Part shown: in pieces, positions 8,234-16,945 of the stretch | How positions within the stretch are numbered: position 1 is the first letter of the stretch | Layout of the letters: each line of letters starts with the position of its first letter | Origin: an uncultured Pseudomonadota bacterium | GTDB taxonomy: Bacteria; Pseudomonadota; Alphaproteobacteria; Rs-D84 | DNA length: 35,722 nucleotides | Direction: 5' to 3' | Assembly: GCA_902771695.1 (NCBI GenBank) | Contig: CACXXP010000007.1 | Coordinates: 1-35,722, forward strand | The notes under the pieces: model-generated | What the model saw: the letters and a program-made list of their open reading frames with translations, nothing else | Told to the model about the DNA's origin: nothing | Databases searched by the model: none | Made by a program: the position numbers and the translations under genes

Positions 8234-10816
8234 ATGAAGGGGTTTATAACAGGATTTTTGGTTGCATTATATGCACTGCCTGCGGTTTCTGCGGGCGGTG
8301 TGTCGCGTATTATACCCGGAACAGATAAAACAACAAACCCAGTGGGACGGACAGAATATGCGGATTCTGGACGTGGGACAACAACGGCAACACGGACATC
8401 GGGAACGTCGCGAATATCATCAGATACATCAAATAATGATGCACCGGCATCACGGACGGCGGTGACGCGTATTGTGCGTGCTATTTCGCCGACAACCACG
8501 GATTCCACACCAACATCAACGCGGACTGCAACGACACAGGCACGCACATCAAATCGTGCGGCATCGGTGTCGCGTTCATTGGAATCATCGGACAGTGCAC
8601 GTGATAAATTAGAAGCGGCGGTTCGTACCGTTGGTCGTTCATCACGAACCGAAGCGGCCAGTATAAATTCTAACCCGGCGGTACGTCGTATGGGACTGAC
8701 TTTGCGCCCATCTACGGCCGAAGTTGGCGGGCGCGCAATATTGGCATCAGGTGAACAAACTGGTTCTAATATCGCATCAGAAATTCGTAATTTGCAATCA
8801 CGTATCGCGGTTGGTAAAAAGAAAGAAGAACAAAAGTTAGACCCAGTTGCAATCGCCGAAGCCAAAGACCGTTTGGAACAGACGGCGGCATTGAATAAAT
8901 CTTGTCAAGAACAGTATAACGATTGTATGGACCAATTCTGTGCGGTCATAGATGCCAACCAAAAACGTTGTTCCTGTTCGGCAAATCTGTCTAAATATGC
9001 CAAGGTTGAACAGGCGGTCAAAGATGCAAACGCCCAATTGAACGAAGTTGCCCAAAATATTCGCTATGTTGGATTATCTGCGGATGAGATATCTGCGATT
9101 ATGTCCGCGACCGAGGCCGAAGAGGCGATGACTGGTGCAACCGATACAACTGAAAACCGCAGTTTATTGGCCGATATTGAAAAGATGATAAAGGACCCAA
9201 CGGTATCAACTTCGTCATCGTCTATGACCACGGATTCATATGGTTTGATAGATATAGATTTAGATTTTTCAACCGACAGTACAGCTGATTTATTCAGTTT
9301 AGATTTCTTGTCGGGTGGAAACAGCAGTTTTTCTAACTTGCGTGGTGCAGATTTATACAATGCGGCAAAAAAACGCTGTAACACGGTTATTTCGCAATGT
9401 AAAGAGGTTGGTGCAACCGCACAACAAATTACAGGCAATTATGATTTAGCGATAGATAAAGATTGTATTGCGTACGAAGTCGGCCTTAACAAGATGAATG
9501 ATACATTGGTTTCAAATGTCCGCAGTGCGACACGTATGTTGCAGAAAGCGCGTCTTGCGGTGTTGCAGAACCAAAATTCATATGATGCGCGTGGTTGCGT
9601 CAGTGCGTTGGAAAAGTGTATGACTGATGACATGGTTTGTGGTGAAGATTATACAAAATGTCTTGACCCGACCAAGATGTATATTGATGAAAACGGCAAT
9701 GTTGTATTGGGTAAAAATATAAATATGATACAGAACTTTATGACGGACTATAACAATGCCGGTATAGACGCATCGTTCTTGTCCAGTGCATACGGAACTT
9801 CTATCAGTGATAGTTGTGGCAGTGATGGTAAATGTATTGTTAAATATTTAATCAGCAAGATTGGAACAAAACAAAAGGCCACAGACGAAGGTTTATGCCG
9901 GCCGGTGCTGGATAAATGCCGCGCATATACATACAACAACAATGGCAATTATATGCCATATAATGATATCGTTATAAACTATATCCAACGTGCGATGGTT
10001 AATATCAAGGCCGCCCAATATCAAATTGTTGCAAATTATGCATCAACGTGTTTAAGTGATATCGCCACATGCTATAACGACCAGGTTTCACAACTGACAT
10101 CATGGTCGGCGACCGCCGCCGCGTCCAGTGTTTATAACATTATGCGTGGCGCATGTCGTAATGTTGCGTTGACATGCGGGTATGCGGTGTTTTCTGCCGA
10201 TAGTGCTAGTTGTCCTGCAAACAATCAAGATAAATGCATAGAAAGCATTTCTGAAATATTCTATCAATCGTTGCTGTGTCCAGATAATTCAATCTATATG
10301 ATGTCACATTCAAATACGATATCTGTGAATAATACATATGCGGGTTGGGTCAATACGATGTGCAAATGTAAAGATGATTTTGTCACGTTCAATGGTGCAT
10401 GTTTACCGTTATGCGACAATGGCGGTCAATATTTGGCCAGTGGTGTTTGTGGAAGCGCCCAGGTATGTGATGCGGGTAAATGGTATTATAAAAACCAATG
10501 TCGTTCATGTCCGGCACATTCAACAGAAATGGAAAATGGTGTCGGTGGAAATGTCCTTGGGGGGCATTGTATGTGCGATGATGGCGGAACATCAAATCCG
10601 TATTTACCAAGTCCAAATGGCTTGTCATGCCGCAGATGCCCAAGTAATTCACAATATAACAGTGAACGTGGAACCTGTGTGTGCGAAAACGAAAATTATA
10701 CATATAATGAAACATATAATTGTTGCGGTACGGGAACCGGCATCAGTGGTTGCGTTGTGCAACATGAGGTAATACAACAAGAACAGTCAACAGGGACACA
10801 GGTTGCACTGGATTAG
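8234..10816 (+). CDS. Large cysteine-rich secreted protein with C-terminal Cys-rich repeats
   Basis: 860 residues. A signal peptide (MKGFITGFLVALYALPAVSA, then GG) is followed by about 190 residues of Thr/Ser/Arg-rich low complexity. From Cys224 runs the module shared with the 5201 protein: C-x6-C-M-D-x2-C, KRCSC, a helical VEQAVKDANAQL segment and ATEAEEAM. Further shared blocks follow: GLIDI, AAKKRCNTVISQC, DCIAYE...LQKARLAV and CLSDIATCYNDQV. Unlike its paralogue, it continues into a tail (residues about 700-845) with closely spaced cysteines (CKCKDDF, CRSCPAHS, CMCDDGG, CRRCPSNS, CVCENENY), reminiscent of EGF-like or TNFR-like repeats. No ribosome site is seen; translation is probably leaderless. 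Likely an exported, disulfide-bonded envelope protein. Function unknown. Confidence 0.85.
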   Translation: MKGFITGFLVALYALPAVSAGGVSRIIPGTDKTTNPVGRTEYADSGRGTTTATRTSGTSRISSDTSNNDAPASRTAVTRIVRAISPTTTDSTPTSTRTATTQARTSNRAASVSRSLESSDSARDKLEAAVRTVGRSSRTEAASINSNPAVRRMGLTLRPSTAEVGGRAILASGEQTGSNIASEIRNLQSRIAVGKKKEEQKLDPVAIAEAKDRLEQTAALNKSCQEQYNDCMDQFCAVIDANQKRCSCSANLSKYAKVEQAVKDANAQLNEVAQNIRYVGLSADEISAIMSATEAEEAMTGATDTTENRSLLADIEKMIKDPTVSTSSSSMTTDSYGLIDIDLDFSTDSTADLFSLDFLSGGNSSFSNLRGADLYNAAKKRCNTVISQCKEVGATAQQITGNYDLAIDKDCIAYEVGLNKMNDTLVSNVRSATRMLQKARLAVLQNQNSYDARGCVSALEKCMTDDMVCGEDYTKCLDPTKMYIDENGNVVLGKNINMIQNFMTDYNNAGIDASFLSSAYGTSISDSCGSDGKCIVKYLISKIGTKQKATDEGLCRPVLDKCRAYTYNNNGNYMPYNDIVINYIQRAMVNIKAAQYQIVANYASTCLSDIATCYNDQVSQLTSWSATAAASSVYNIMRGACRNVALTCGYAVFSADSASCPANNQDKCIESISEIFYQSLLCPDNSIYMMSHSNTISVNNTYAGWVNTMCKCKDDFVTFNGACLPLCDNGGQYLASGVCGSAQVCDAGKWYYKNQCRSCPAHSTEMENGVGGNVLGGHCMCDDGGTSNPYLPSPNGLSCRRCPSNSQYNSERGTCVCENENYTYNETYNCCGTGTGISGCVVQHEVIQQEQSTGTQVALD

Positions 10817-10827
10817 TAATATTCATT

Positions 10828-11397
10828 GTGTTGATTTTTACATACATTTTGGTTGGGCTGTTTGTTTTACTGGATTTATTTCTGGTGCTAAAATTTATTG
10901 AATATATATATTGTGCGTTCTTTCATGGCCAACCACCAATGGTGGCCAGTAATAAGAAACTGCGTCAAATGGTCGCAAATCAAATAAACAAATACTATCC
11001 AAACGCGTATAGTGTATGTGAAATTGGGTCAGGATTTGGTGGAATGGCACGATATATTGCACGTCATACAAATGCGACAGTCACAGGTATTGAAAATATG
11101 CCTTTTTCTGCATTCGTATCTAAATTTTTGGATATATTTTCCAAATCAAAAACTGTGTGGGGTGACGCATTTGAATATATGGATAAATTGCCTGGGACGT
11201 TTGATATCGGTATTGCGTACCTGGGGCCGAAATTAACACCGCTGTTAAAGAATTATACTGGTAAAATGCATGTCCTTATCTCACTGGATTTCAAGGTGCC
11301 AGGTATCAAACCTGTGCGTGTTGTTGATATGGGGTATGGTAACACTATTTACCGTGGGAAAAAATATCCGCACAAATTATTCATATACGAATTTTAA
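10828..11397 (+). CDS. Membrane-anchored class I methyltransferase-like protein
   Basis: 189 residues from a GTG start 11 nt after the previous stop, so it is probably co-transcribed with the 8234 gene; TTG at 10831 is an alternative start. Residues 2-32 form a hydrophobic helix, predicted to be a membrane anchor. A Rossmann-type SAM-binding motif I follows (VCEIGSGFGGMARYIARH, residues 63-80), with an acidic residue after strand 2 (VTGIEN). The C-terminal half is less typical, and I see no substrate-specificity motif. A SAM-dependent methyltransferase with unknown target is the best reading, but catalytic function is unproven. Its stop is immediately adjacent to that of convergent dnaQ. Confidence 0.65.
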   Translation: MLIFTYILVGLFVLLDLFLVLKFIEYIYCAFFHGQPPMVASNKKLRQMVANQINKYYPNAYSVCEIGSGFGGMARYIARHTNATVTGIENMPFSAFVSKFLDIFSKSKTVWGDAFEYMDKLPGTFDIGIAYLGPKLTPLLKNYTGKMHVLISLDFKVPGIKPVRVVDMGYGNTIYRGKKYPHKLFIYEF

Positions 11398-12075
11398 TTA
11401 TTCGTTCATTTTATCCATAAATTCTTGATGAATTTTTTCTTCTTCGGCACTGATTGGAAATTGGCGATATGGAAAGTTGGCACCAATTTTTGGGTGTGCC
11501 AAAAACGCGTCATGTTGTTTCGCAATAATGTCAGATATTTCAGGGGCAGGTTCAGTATTTTCTAGTTCCAGATAAACCTTGGCCAATATTTCAGAGTCAA
11601 TCAACGCCCCATGTGCATCCGCACGTGTTGCCAATGAAATACCATAAAATTTTGCCAATGCGTCCAAAGTATAGGTTTTCAGATTAAATACACGATTACG
11701 TGCGATAACAAGGGTGTCTTGCTGTTGTGATTTTGGAATCTGTGGCAATCCCAACATTTCCAATTCATGATTCAGAAAAGGAAAGTCAAATTCAAATCCA
11801 TTATGTGCAACGACCGTTGAATCACCGATGTATTCCAAGAACTTTGGTGCAATAACGGCCATTTTTGGTTTGTCATCCAAGAAAGCATTTGAAATTTTAT
11901 GGACCATATATGTTTCTTGGGGAATAATTTTGCCTTCGGGATTTATGTATTCATGGAAATTATTGCCTGTAATTTTGCCGTCTAAAACCTCTACCGCACC
12001 AATCTCAATACATCTGTCACCACGCAGGTATTCAAATCCAGTTGTTTCAATATCAAAACAAATTACCCTTGCCAT
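11398..12075 (-). CDS. dnaQ: DNA polymerase III epsilon subunit (3'-5' proofreading exonuclease)
   Basis: 225 residues, typical for DnaQ. The DEDDh exonuclease motifs are present: ExoI FDIETTG with Asp8 and Glu10, ExoII AHNGFEFDFPFLNHEL with Asp97, and ExoIII RADAHGALIDSEILAKVY with His155 and Asp160. The VHKIS block of bacterial epsilon is also present. The C-terminal tail (residues 180-225) would contact the polymerase alpha subunit. The gene diverges from uvrD across 58 bp and ends against the stop of the methyltransferase-like gene, with no space for a terminator. Confidence 0.93.
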   Translation of the reverse strand: MARVICFDIETTGFEYLRGDRCIEIGAVEVLDGKITGNNFHEYINPEGKIIPQETYMVHKISNAFLDDKPKMAVIAPKFLEYIGDSTVVAHNGFEFDFPFLNHELEMLGLPQIPKSQQQDTLVIARNRVFNLKTYTLDALAKFYGISLATRADAHGALIDSEILAKVYLELENTEPAPEISDIIAKQHDAFLAHPKIGANFPYRQFPISAEEEKIHQEFMDKMNE

Positions 12076-12115
12076 AATCTCACCGTCGTTTTATGCTGTT
12101 CATAGGAAAATTTTA

Positions 12116-12128
12116 TGGTATTATAATA
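12116..12128. promoter_or_regulatory. Palindromic -10 element shared by dnaQ and uvrD
   Basis: TATTATAATA (12119-12128) is its own reverse complement, so it supplies a -10 hexamer to both divergent genes. Towards uvrD it is an extended -10 (TG at 12116, TATTAT at 12119-12124) ending 9 nt before the ATG. No clear -35 is seen in either direction. Confidence 0.55.
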
Positions 12129-12133
12129 AAACG

Positions 12134-14206
12134 ATGAATCTAATGCCAGAAAATCTTAACCCAGAACAAAAAAAAGCGGTTGAAACGACCGAAGGACCAG
12201 TTTTGGTGCTTTCGGGTGCTGGGACGGGAAAAACATCGGTTTTGGTGGCACGATTGGTTCATATTTTGGACAATCATTTGGCGATGCCATGGCAAATTTT
12301 GGCACTGACATTCACAAACAAGGCCGCAAATGAAATGAAAAATCGTATTGCGGACAGATTGGACGATGCGTTTGCGGTGCGTGATTTGTGGTGTGGGACG
12401 TTTCATTCAATTTGTTTGCGAATATTGCGGACAAATGCCGCACGTGCGGGATTAAAATCGGACTTTATTATTTTTGGCGAAGAAGATCAAAAGGCCGTAT
12501 TGAAAAATGTATTTGCCGCAATGGGTGCTGATTCCAAAGAATATGATGCGGGTGATTGGGTTGAAAAGATTTCAAGAATCAAAGACCAAGGTCGCGTTGA
12601 AAATTTGGATATTGGTGCGCGAACAAAAAAAATACTGGATGATTATAATGCGGAATTGCGTCGGCAATCTGCATTAGATTTTGGTGATATAATTTTGATT
12701 GTTTTAGAATTGTTGGAAAGTGCCCCCGATATTTTGGAAAAATATCAACGCCAATTTAGATATATCATGGTTGATGAATTCCAAGATACCAACAATGCAC
12801 AAATGCAATTATTAAAAATACTGACGCGGGGGCAAGAACATCCGAATATTTGCTGTGTTGGTGATGACGATCAATCCATATATTCATGGCGTGGGGCCGA
12901 AATTAAAAATATATTGGAATTTGATAAAACATTTCCTGGGGCGGAAATTATTCGTTTGGAAACAAATTACCGCAGTACTGGAAATATACTGGGGGCGGCA
13001 AATTCCTTGATACGCCATAACAATGGACGTTTGGGTAAAGATTTACGGCCTGCAAATGATAAATCTGTTGGCGAACCAGTTTATGTTTTAACTGTGCCGT
13101 CAAATTATGACGAAGCAAAGTTGATTGCAAATACAATTTTGCGATATGCCAATGGTAAATATTCTGATTTTGCGGTTCTTATACGCACGGGGTCTTTGTC
13201 ACGACAATTTGAAGAAGAATTTGCAAATGCGCGCATACCATATCGCTTGGTTGGAACAACAAAGTTTTATGATCGTATGGAAATCCGCGATGTGATAGCG
13301 TATTTGCGTTTGTTGGTTCATCACGAAGACGATGTTTCTTTTGCGCGCGTAATAACACGCCCGCGCCGTGGATTTGGACCATCGGCAATTGCAAAAATGC
13401 GTGCCAATGGTGGATTTTTATTTGATGGTATGCAACATGCCAATTTTGGTGGTAAACAAGGCGATACCGCAAAAGAATTTTTATCTGTGTTTGATTTTGA
13501 TTGGCAATCTGTATCGCCGGCCGATGCAACAAAAAAGGTATTGGATGCGGCCGGTTATATTAAATATTGGCAAGAATCCAAAGACCCGGATGCAGAAGAC
13601 AGAATATCAAATGTTCGTGAACTGATAACAAACGTTATTGCAAATTATAATTCAATACCAGAATTTTTAGAACATGCGGCATTAATGACCACCGATGATA
13701 ATGATGTGGAAATTGGCGATGAAACCCAGGTTGTAAATATAATGACAATTCACGCCGCCAAAGGTTTGGAATTTGACACAGTGTTTTTACCCGCATGGGA
13801 AGAAAGTTTATTCCCAAATGATAAAACAATCAAAGAAGGTGGCATGGAAGAAGAACGTCGTTTGGCGTATGTTGCACTGACGCGTGCCCGTCGTCGTGCA
13901 ATTATTACGAATACTATGTCACGTGTTATCTTTGGCGCGCGTCAATATTATCCGGCATCACGATTTATATCCGAAATGGATGAACGTTATTTGGATTTTG
14001 GTGGACGCGTGCAAAGTTATGAAAGAAAACAACCACAATACAAACCAGAAAGACCAAAAATTCAATCTATGGTTGGTAAATTGGTTATGCACGATGAATT
14101 GGGCCGTGGCGTTGTTATTGAAGAAAACAACGATATTTTAACAATTGCATTTAATCGCGCAGGTATAAAAAAAGTATCGCGTAATTTTATAAAAATTATA
14201 GATTGA
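12134..14206 (+). CDS. uvrD: UvrD/PcrA-type superfamily 1 DNA helicase
   Basis: 690 residues from the ATG that begins MNLMPENLNPEQKKAVETTE, the canonical UvrD/PcrA N-terminus; upstream codons lie within dnaQ. It has Walker A GAGTGKT (residues 28-34), the TFTNKAA motif, Walker B VDEFQDTN, motif III GDDDQSIYSWRGAE, motif IV NYRST, motif V TIHAAKGLEFDTVFLP, motif VI VALTRAR, and a C-terminal Tudor-like tail (MVGKLVMHDELGRGVV). It is an ATP-driven 3'-5' helicase for nucleotide excision and mismatch repair and for clearing stalled forks. There is no ribosome site and a -10 sits just before the ATG, so leaderless translation is likely. Its stop lies 5 bp from the convergent VirB6-like gene. Confidence 0.93.
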   Translation: MNLMPENLNPEQKKAVETTEGPVLVLSGAGTGKTSVLVARLVHILDNHLAMPWQILALTFTNKAANEMKNRIADRLDDAFAVRDLWCGTFHSICLRILRTNAARAGLKSDFIIFGEEDQKAVLKNVFAAMGADSKEYDAGDWVEKISRIKDQGRVENLDIGARTKKILDDYNAELRRQSALDFGDIILIVLELLESAPDILEKYQRQFRYIMVDEFQDTNNAQMQLLKILTRGQEHPNICCVGDDDQSIYSWRGAEIKNILEFDKTFPGAEIIRLETNYRSTGNILGAANSLIRHNNGRLGKDLRPANDKSVGEPVYVLTVPSNYDEAKLIANTILRYANGKYSDFAVLIRTGSLSRQFEEEFANARIPYRLVGTTKFYDRMEIRDVIAYLRLLVHHEDDVSFARVITRPRRGFGPSAIAKMRANGGFLFDGMQHANFGGKQGDTAKEFLSVFDFDWQSVSPADATKKVLDAAGYIKYWQESKDPDAEDRISNVRELITNVIANYNSIPEFLEHAALMTTDDNDVEIGDETQVVNIMTIHAAKGLEFDTVFLPAWEESLFPNDKTIKEGGMEEERRLAYVALTRARRRAIITNTMSRVIFGARQYYPASRFISEMDERYLDFGGRVQSYERKQPQYKPERPKIQSMVGKLVMHDELGRGVVIEENNDILTIAFNRAGIKKVSRNFIKIID

Positions 14207-14211
14207 TTTTT

Positions 14212-15507
14212 TTATTTCTTGGCGGCCTTGATAATTTCTTCTATTTTCTTTTTGGCGTCTTTATACAATGTTGATGCATCTTTGGATAATTCTGTGCCCA
14301 GTGTGTATTCAATTCCGCCACCAATGGTTTTTGCAACATCACCGGCATGTGTCGCAATGTATGCAACCAATGCACCGATTATCAACATTGTTATCCTGTC
14401 GCCGTTCATGGGCGTCACAATATGCGATATTGGATCCATGTGTAATCCGTTGGCAAGTAATGCACCACCAATTGCAACAACAATAGCCAGTGATACAAAA
14501 TATACCGCCGCGTCAACAAACTTTTTTATTTGATTTGATAATTCAAATTCTTTTGGATTAAACAAGCCCAGAAAGCTGTTATATATCTGACCGGCGATAC
14601 CACCATAATCCGTATTTTTGATTGTTGCGGAAATAGCCGTGAACGGTAATAATATCACGACCAAGAATAAATCTGCGATAACCCCAAATGCAGTAAACGC
14701 AAATTTGAATGCCGCGTATGTAAACAAGATGACAAATATAAGCCCAATCAAGAATGAGAACGGACTGACGCCTATGCCTGATACCATAACCTGCCAACCG
14801 TATTTAACTGCACCGTAATAAAATTCAGACATTCGGGTTGGTACGCATATAATATCGGCGGCAAAATTTGTATCTATGATGGTATTGGTCATATGTGTGG
14901 TGGCATATGTTCGTATCGCTGCACATGTGTCGGACAATGCGTATCCACCGTGCGCGGCGACACTGTCCAAAATCAGATGCGAAATGTACGAACCGAATGC
15001 AACAATTGGTCCCATAATCATTCCAAATAATCGTGGTAATCCGAATCCCAACAATATTATCCATATACCCAATGTCACACCGCGTTTAACAATATCTAAT
15101 ACAGTTTGGCGTGTACTGGCCTTGGCATTAGAAAACATATTATATGCCTGGAACATGACCCAAAATACAAATGCCGCAATCAAAAAGATAATTACAAAAC
15201 GAACCAATGAACTGTTCAAAACATTTGCAACATGTGACAACGCTTTGATAAATACGATGCCTAATTTGGCCTCTATGGGAACACCGGTTTTTATATATTC
15301 GCGTTCAGAATCAGATTGAAATTCATTTATATCTGTTTTTATATTATCAACCAAAACTTCGCGATTATGTTCGGTTGCCCATGATCCAAAATCACCGACA
15401 TCCCCCATTGCAATATTGTCCGATGCGGCATAAACCGCCGTATGCGCCCCCATGACACAAATTGCCATTATACATGCCAGTAAAAATTTCTTTAGCAATT
15501 TACGCAT
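14212..15507 (-). CDS. VirB6/TrbL-like polytopic membrane protein (array member D)
   Basis: 431 residues. A signal peptide (ACIMAICVMGAHTAVYA) leads into an acidic periplasmic segment. Several hydrophobic helices follow (RFVIIFLIAAFVFWVMF, GIWIILLGFGLPRLFGMI, FLIGLIFVILFTYAAF, DLFLVVILLPFTAI, YFVSLAIVVAIGGALL). Two cysteines (in DTCAAIRTY and IICVPTR) lie in the loop before the central helices, as in three sister proteins. The tail is an amphipathic Lys-rich helix (DAKKKIEEIIKAAKK). It overlaps the upstream gene by 8 nt and is last in the minus-strand operon. VirB6/TrbL proteins form the inner-membrane core of type IV secretion or conjugation channels. The family call rests on topology and array context, not on a strong motif. 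Confidence 0.65.
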   Translation of the reverse strand: MRKLLKKFLLACIMAICVMGAHTAVYAASDNIAMGDVGDFGSWATEHNREVLVDNIKTDINEFQSDSEREYIKTGVPIEAKLGIVFIKALSHVANVLNSSLVRFVIIFLIAAFVFWVMFQAYNMFSNAKASTRQTVLDIVKRGVTLGIWIILLGFGLPRLFGMIMGPIVAFGSYISHLILDSVAAHGGYALSDTCAAIRTYATTHMTNTIIDTNFAADIICVPTRMSEFYYGAVKYGWQVMVSGIGVSPFSFLIGLIFVILFTYAAFKFAFTAFGVIADLFLVVILLPFTAISATIKNTDYGGIAGQIYNSFLGLFNPKEFELSNQIKKFVDAAVYFVSLAIVVAIGGALLANGLHMDPISHIVTPMNGDRITMLIIGALVAYIATHAGDVAKTIGGGIEYTLGTELSKDASTLYKDAKKKIEEIIKAAKK

Positions 15508-16945
15508 TTTCTTTTATGTATTTTTCCAACCATTCTTTTGGTTTATTCCATGCCAGTTTACCAAATTTTTTCATTTCTCCACCAAAGTTATCTAAACCGC
15601 CACCTTCGTCTTTATCATCTTTGTTTCGGAACGGATAAAATGCAGGTGCGGCCGCAATCAGTTTGTCTATCTTGGGGCTTACCACATACATGTACAAGAA
15701 AAACAGTCCGAACATCAACATTAAAAATTCCCATCCATTACGCAGAAAATCAAATGCATGAGGATATCGTGATGATACGGCAATTTTTTCTTGTTCGAAA
15801 CAAACCTTGAATTTTGCCTTGTCTACTTCGCCATTTACCATTGATAGATTTTCACATTTTGCAAATACATTGTGCACCACCACACTTTGTTCGGTCGGTT
15901 GTGTTGTTTTCAGCAATGGCGGAAATATTCCTGCACCCGGGAAAACATCTTGGCCTGCAAATGAAATGATAGCGTATATAATCACAACCTTTAACGAAAT
16001 TGCAACTACTTTGATTGCGGCATCCATCAGTATTTTTAATGCACCTTTGACAACACCACTGGCCATTTTCCATGTTTTTTCAAATGCACTTGCCGCGGCA
16101 AAGAACGGCAAGAATATTACCAAGAATATCAATTTGAAAATAACAGATAATATTTGGAAGAATAAATCAAAACCGATAACCACAAACATTATAACAGTTA
16201 GAAAACCCGCAACCCATGTCAGTATTCCACCACCCAATCCCATCCATGCAAAATTCATCAGTGAAAAACCACCCGCGGCCCCAGCCAGAAATACTGTATT
16301 CACATTTCCGACAATACACATCAGCGAATTAGAAATTGGTGCCATTGCATTTGTCTGGGACAGCGCCGATGGAATGCATTGGGCATAATCCAATACACCT
16401 GTGGCAGCCATGGCCAGCTGTGAACCAACATACATAACCGGTTGAATAGTAATGGCGGCCAATGATTTAATTGCGGTTATTCCGCCCATGCCAAATGCAC
16501 CAATAATTGCACCGATAATTATTATGCGTACACCCTGACGCCATACTGGATCAAACCATTCTTTGAATTCAAATTTTTGTTCTTTGCCGTCCAATTTAGA
16601 ATAATCTGTAATAGATTTGATAAAGAACTTTATTGTATGCACAATCAAATATATTCCAAACCCAACGGTCATTAAAATCCACAGATTGTCCAGCATCGCA
16701 CCCCAGAATTTTTCAGATGCAGTTCCCAATACAATAAACAAATCGTTTATATATGTGCACAAGAAACATCCGTTTGCCGATGCAATATTACCATCGGTTG
16801 CACCGATTGAATTCAGAAATGTATCCATGCTGGTGTACGACAGCGATGCACCACCAATAGACGATGTGACATACCAAACACCGATGCCCAATGCAATTGC
16901 ACCAAAAGCAAATCGAACAAGATATGTTAATAACAATTTTTTCAT
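15500..16945 (-). CDS. VirB6/TrbL-like polytopic membrane protein (array member C)
   Basis: 481 residues, the longest of the five. An N-terminal hydrophobic segment (YLVRFAFGAIALGIGVWYV) precedes a CxxC (Cys60 and Cys63, CFLCTYINDLF) like those of members B and E. A helix (WILMTVGFGIYLIVHTIKF) and a charged cytoplasmic loop follow. Next come the conserved hydrophobic stretch ending TIQPVMYVGS, a loop with a second Cys pair (QCIPSAL, LMCIVGN), and the core helices (IMFVVIGFDLFFQILSVIF, FLVIFLPFFAAASAF). A last helix (LMLMFGLFFLYMYVV) and a Lys-rich tail end the protein. Start and stop overlap the neighbours (TAATG upstream, 8 nt downstream), implying translational coupling. VirB6/TrbL family by topology. 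Confidence 0.65.
   Translation of the reverse strand: MKKLLLTYLVRFAFGAIALGIGVWYVTSSIGGASLSYTSMDTFLNSIGATDGNIASANGCFLCTYINDLFIVLGTASEKFWGAMLDNLWILMTVGFGIYLIVHTIKFFIKSITDYSKLDGKEQKFEFKEWFDPVWRQGVRIIIIGAIIGAFGMGGITAIKSLAAITIQPVMYVGSQLAMAATGVLDYAQCIPSALSQTNAMAPISNSLMCIVGNVNTVFLAGAAGGFSLMNFAWMGLGGGILTWVAGFLTVIMFVVIGFDLFFQILSVIFKLIFLVIFLPFFAAASAFEKTWKMASGVVKGALKILMDAAIKVVAISLKVVIIYAIISFAGQDVFPGAGIFPPLLKTTQPTEQSVVVHNVFAKCENLSMVNGEVDKAKFKVCFEQEKIAVSSRYPHAFDFLRNGWEFLMLMFGLFFLYMYVVSPKIDKLIAAAPAFYPFRNKDDKDEGGGLDNFGGEMKKFGKLAWNKPKEWLEKYIKENA

Noticed and set aside
7927..8865. Minus-strand frame of 312 codons over rpmA and the start of the 8234 gene
   Set aside because: It spans a terminator, a promoter and two plus-strand genes, and its composition mirrors the Thr/Arg-rich region on the other strand.
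14219..16388. Plus-strand frames within the VirB6-like operon
   Set aside because: They are shadows of hydrophobic minus-strand genes that overlap by TAATG or 8 nt and share an architecture.
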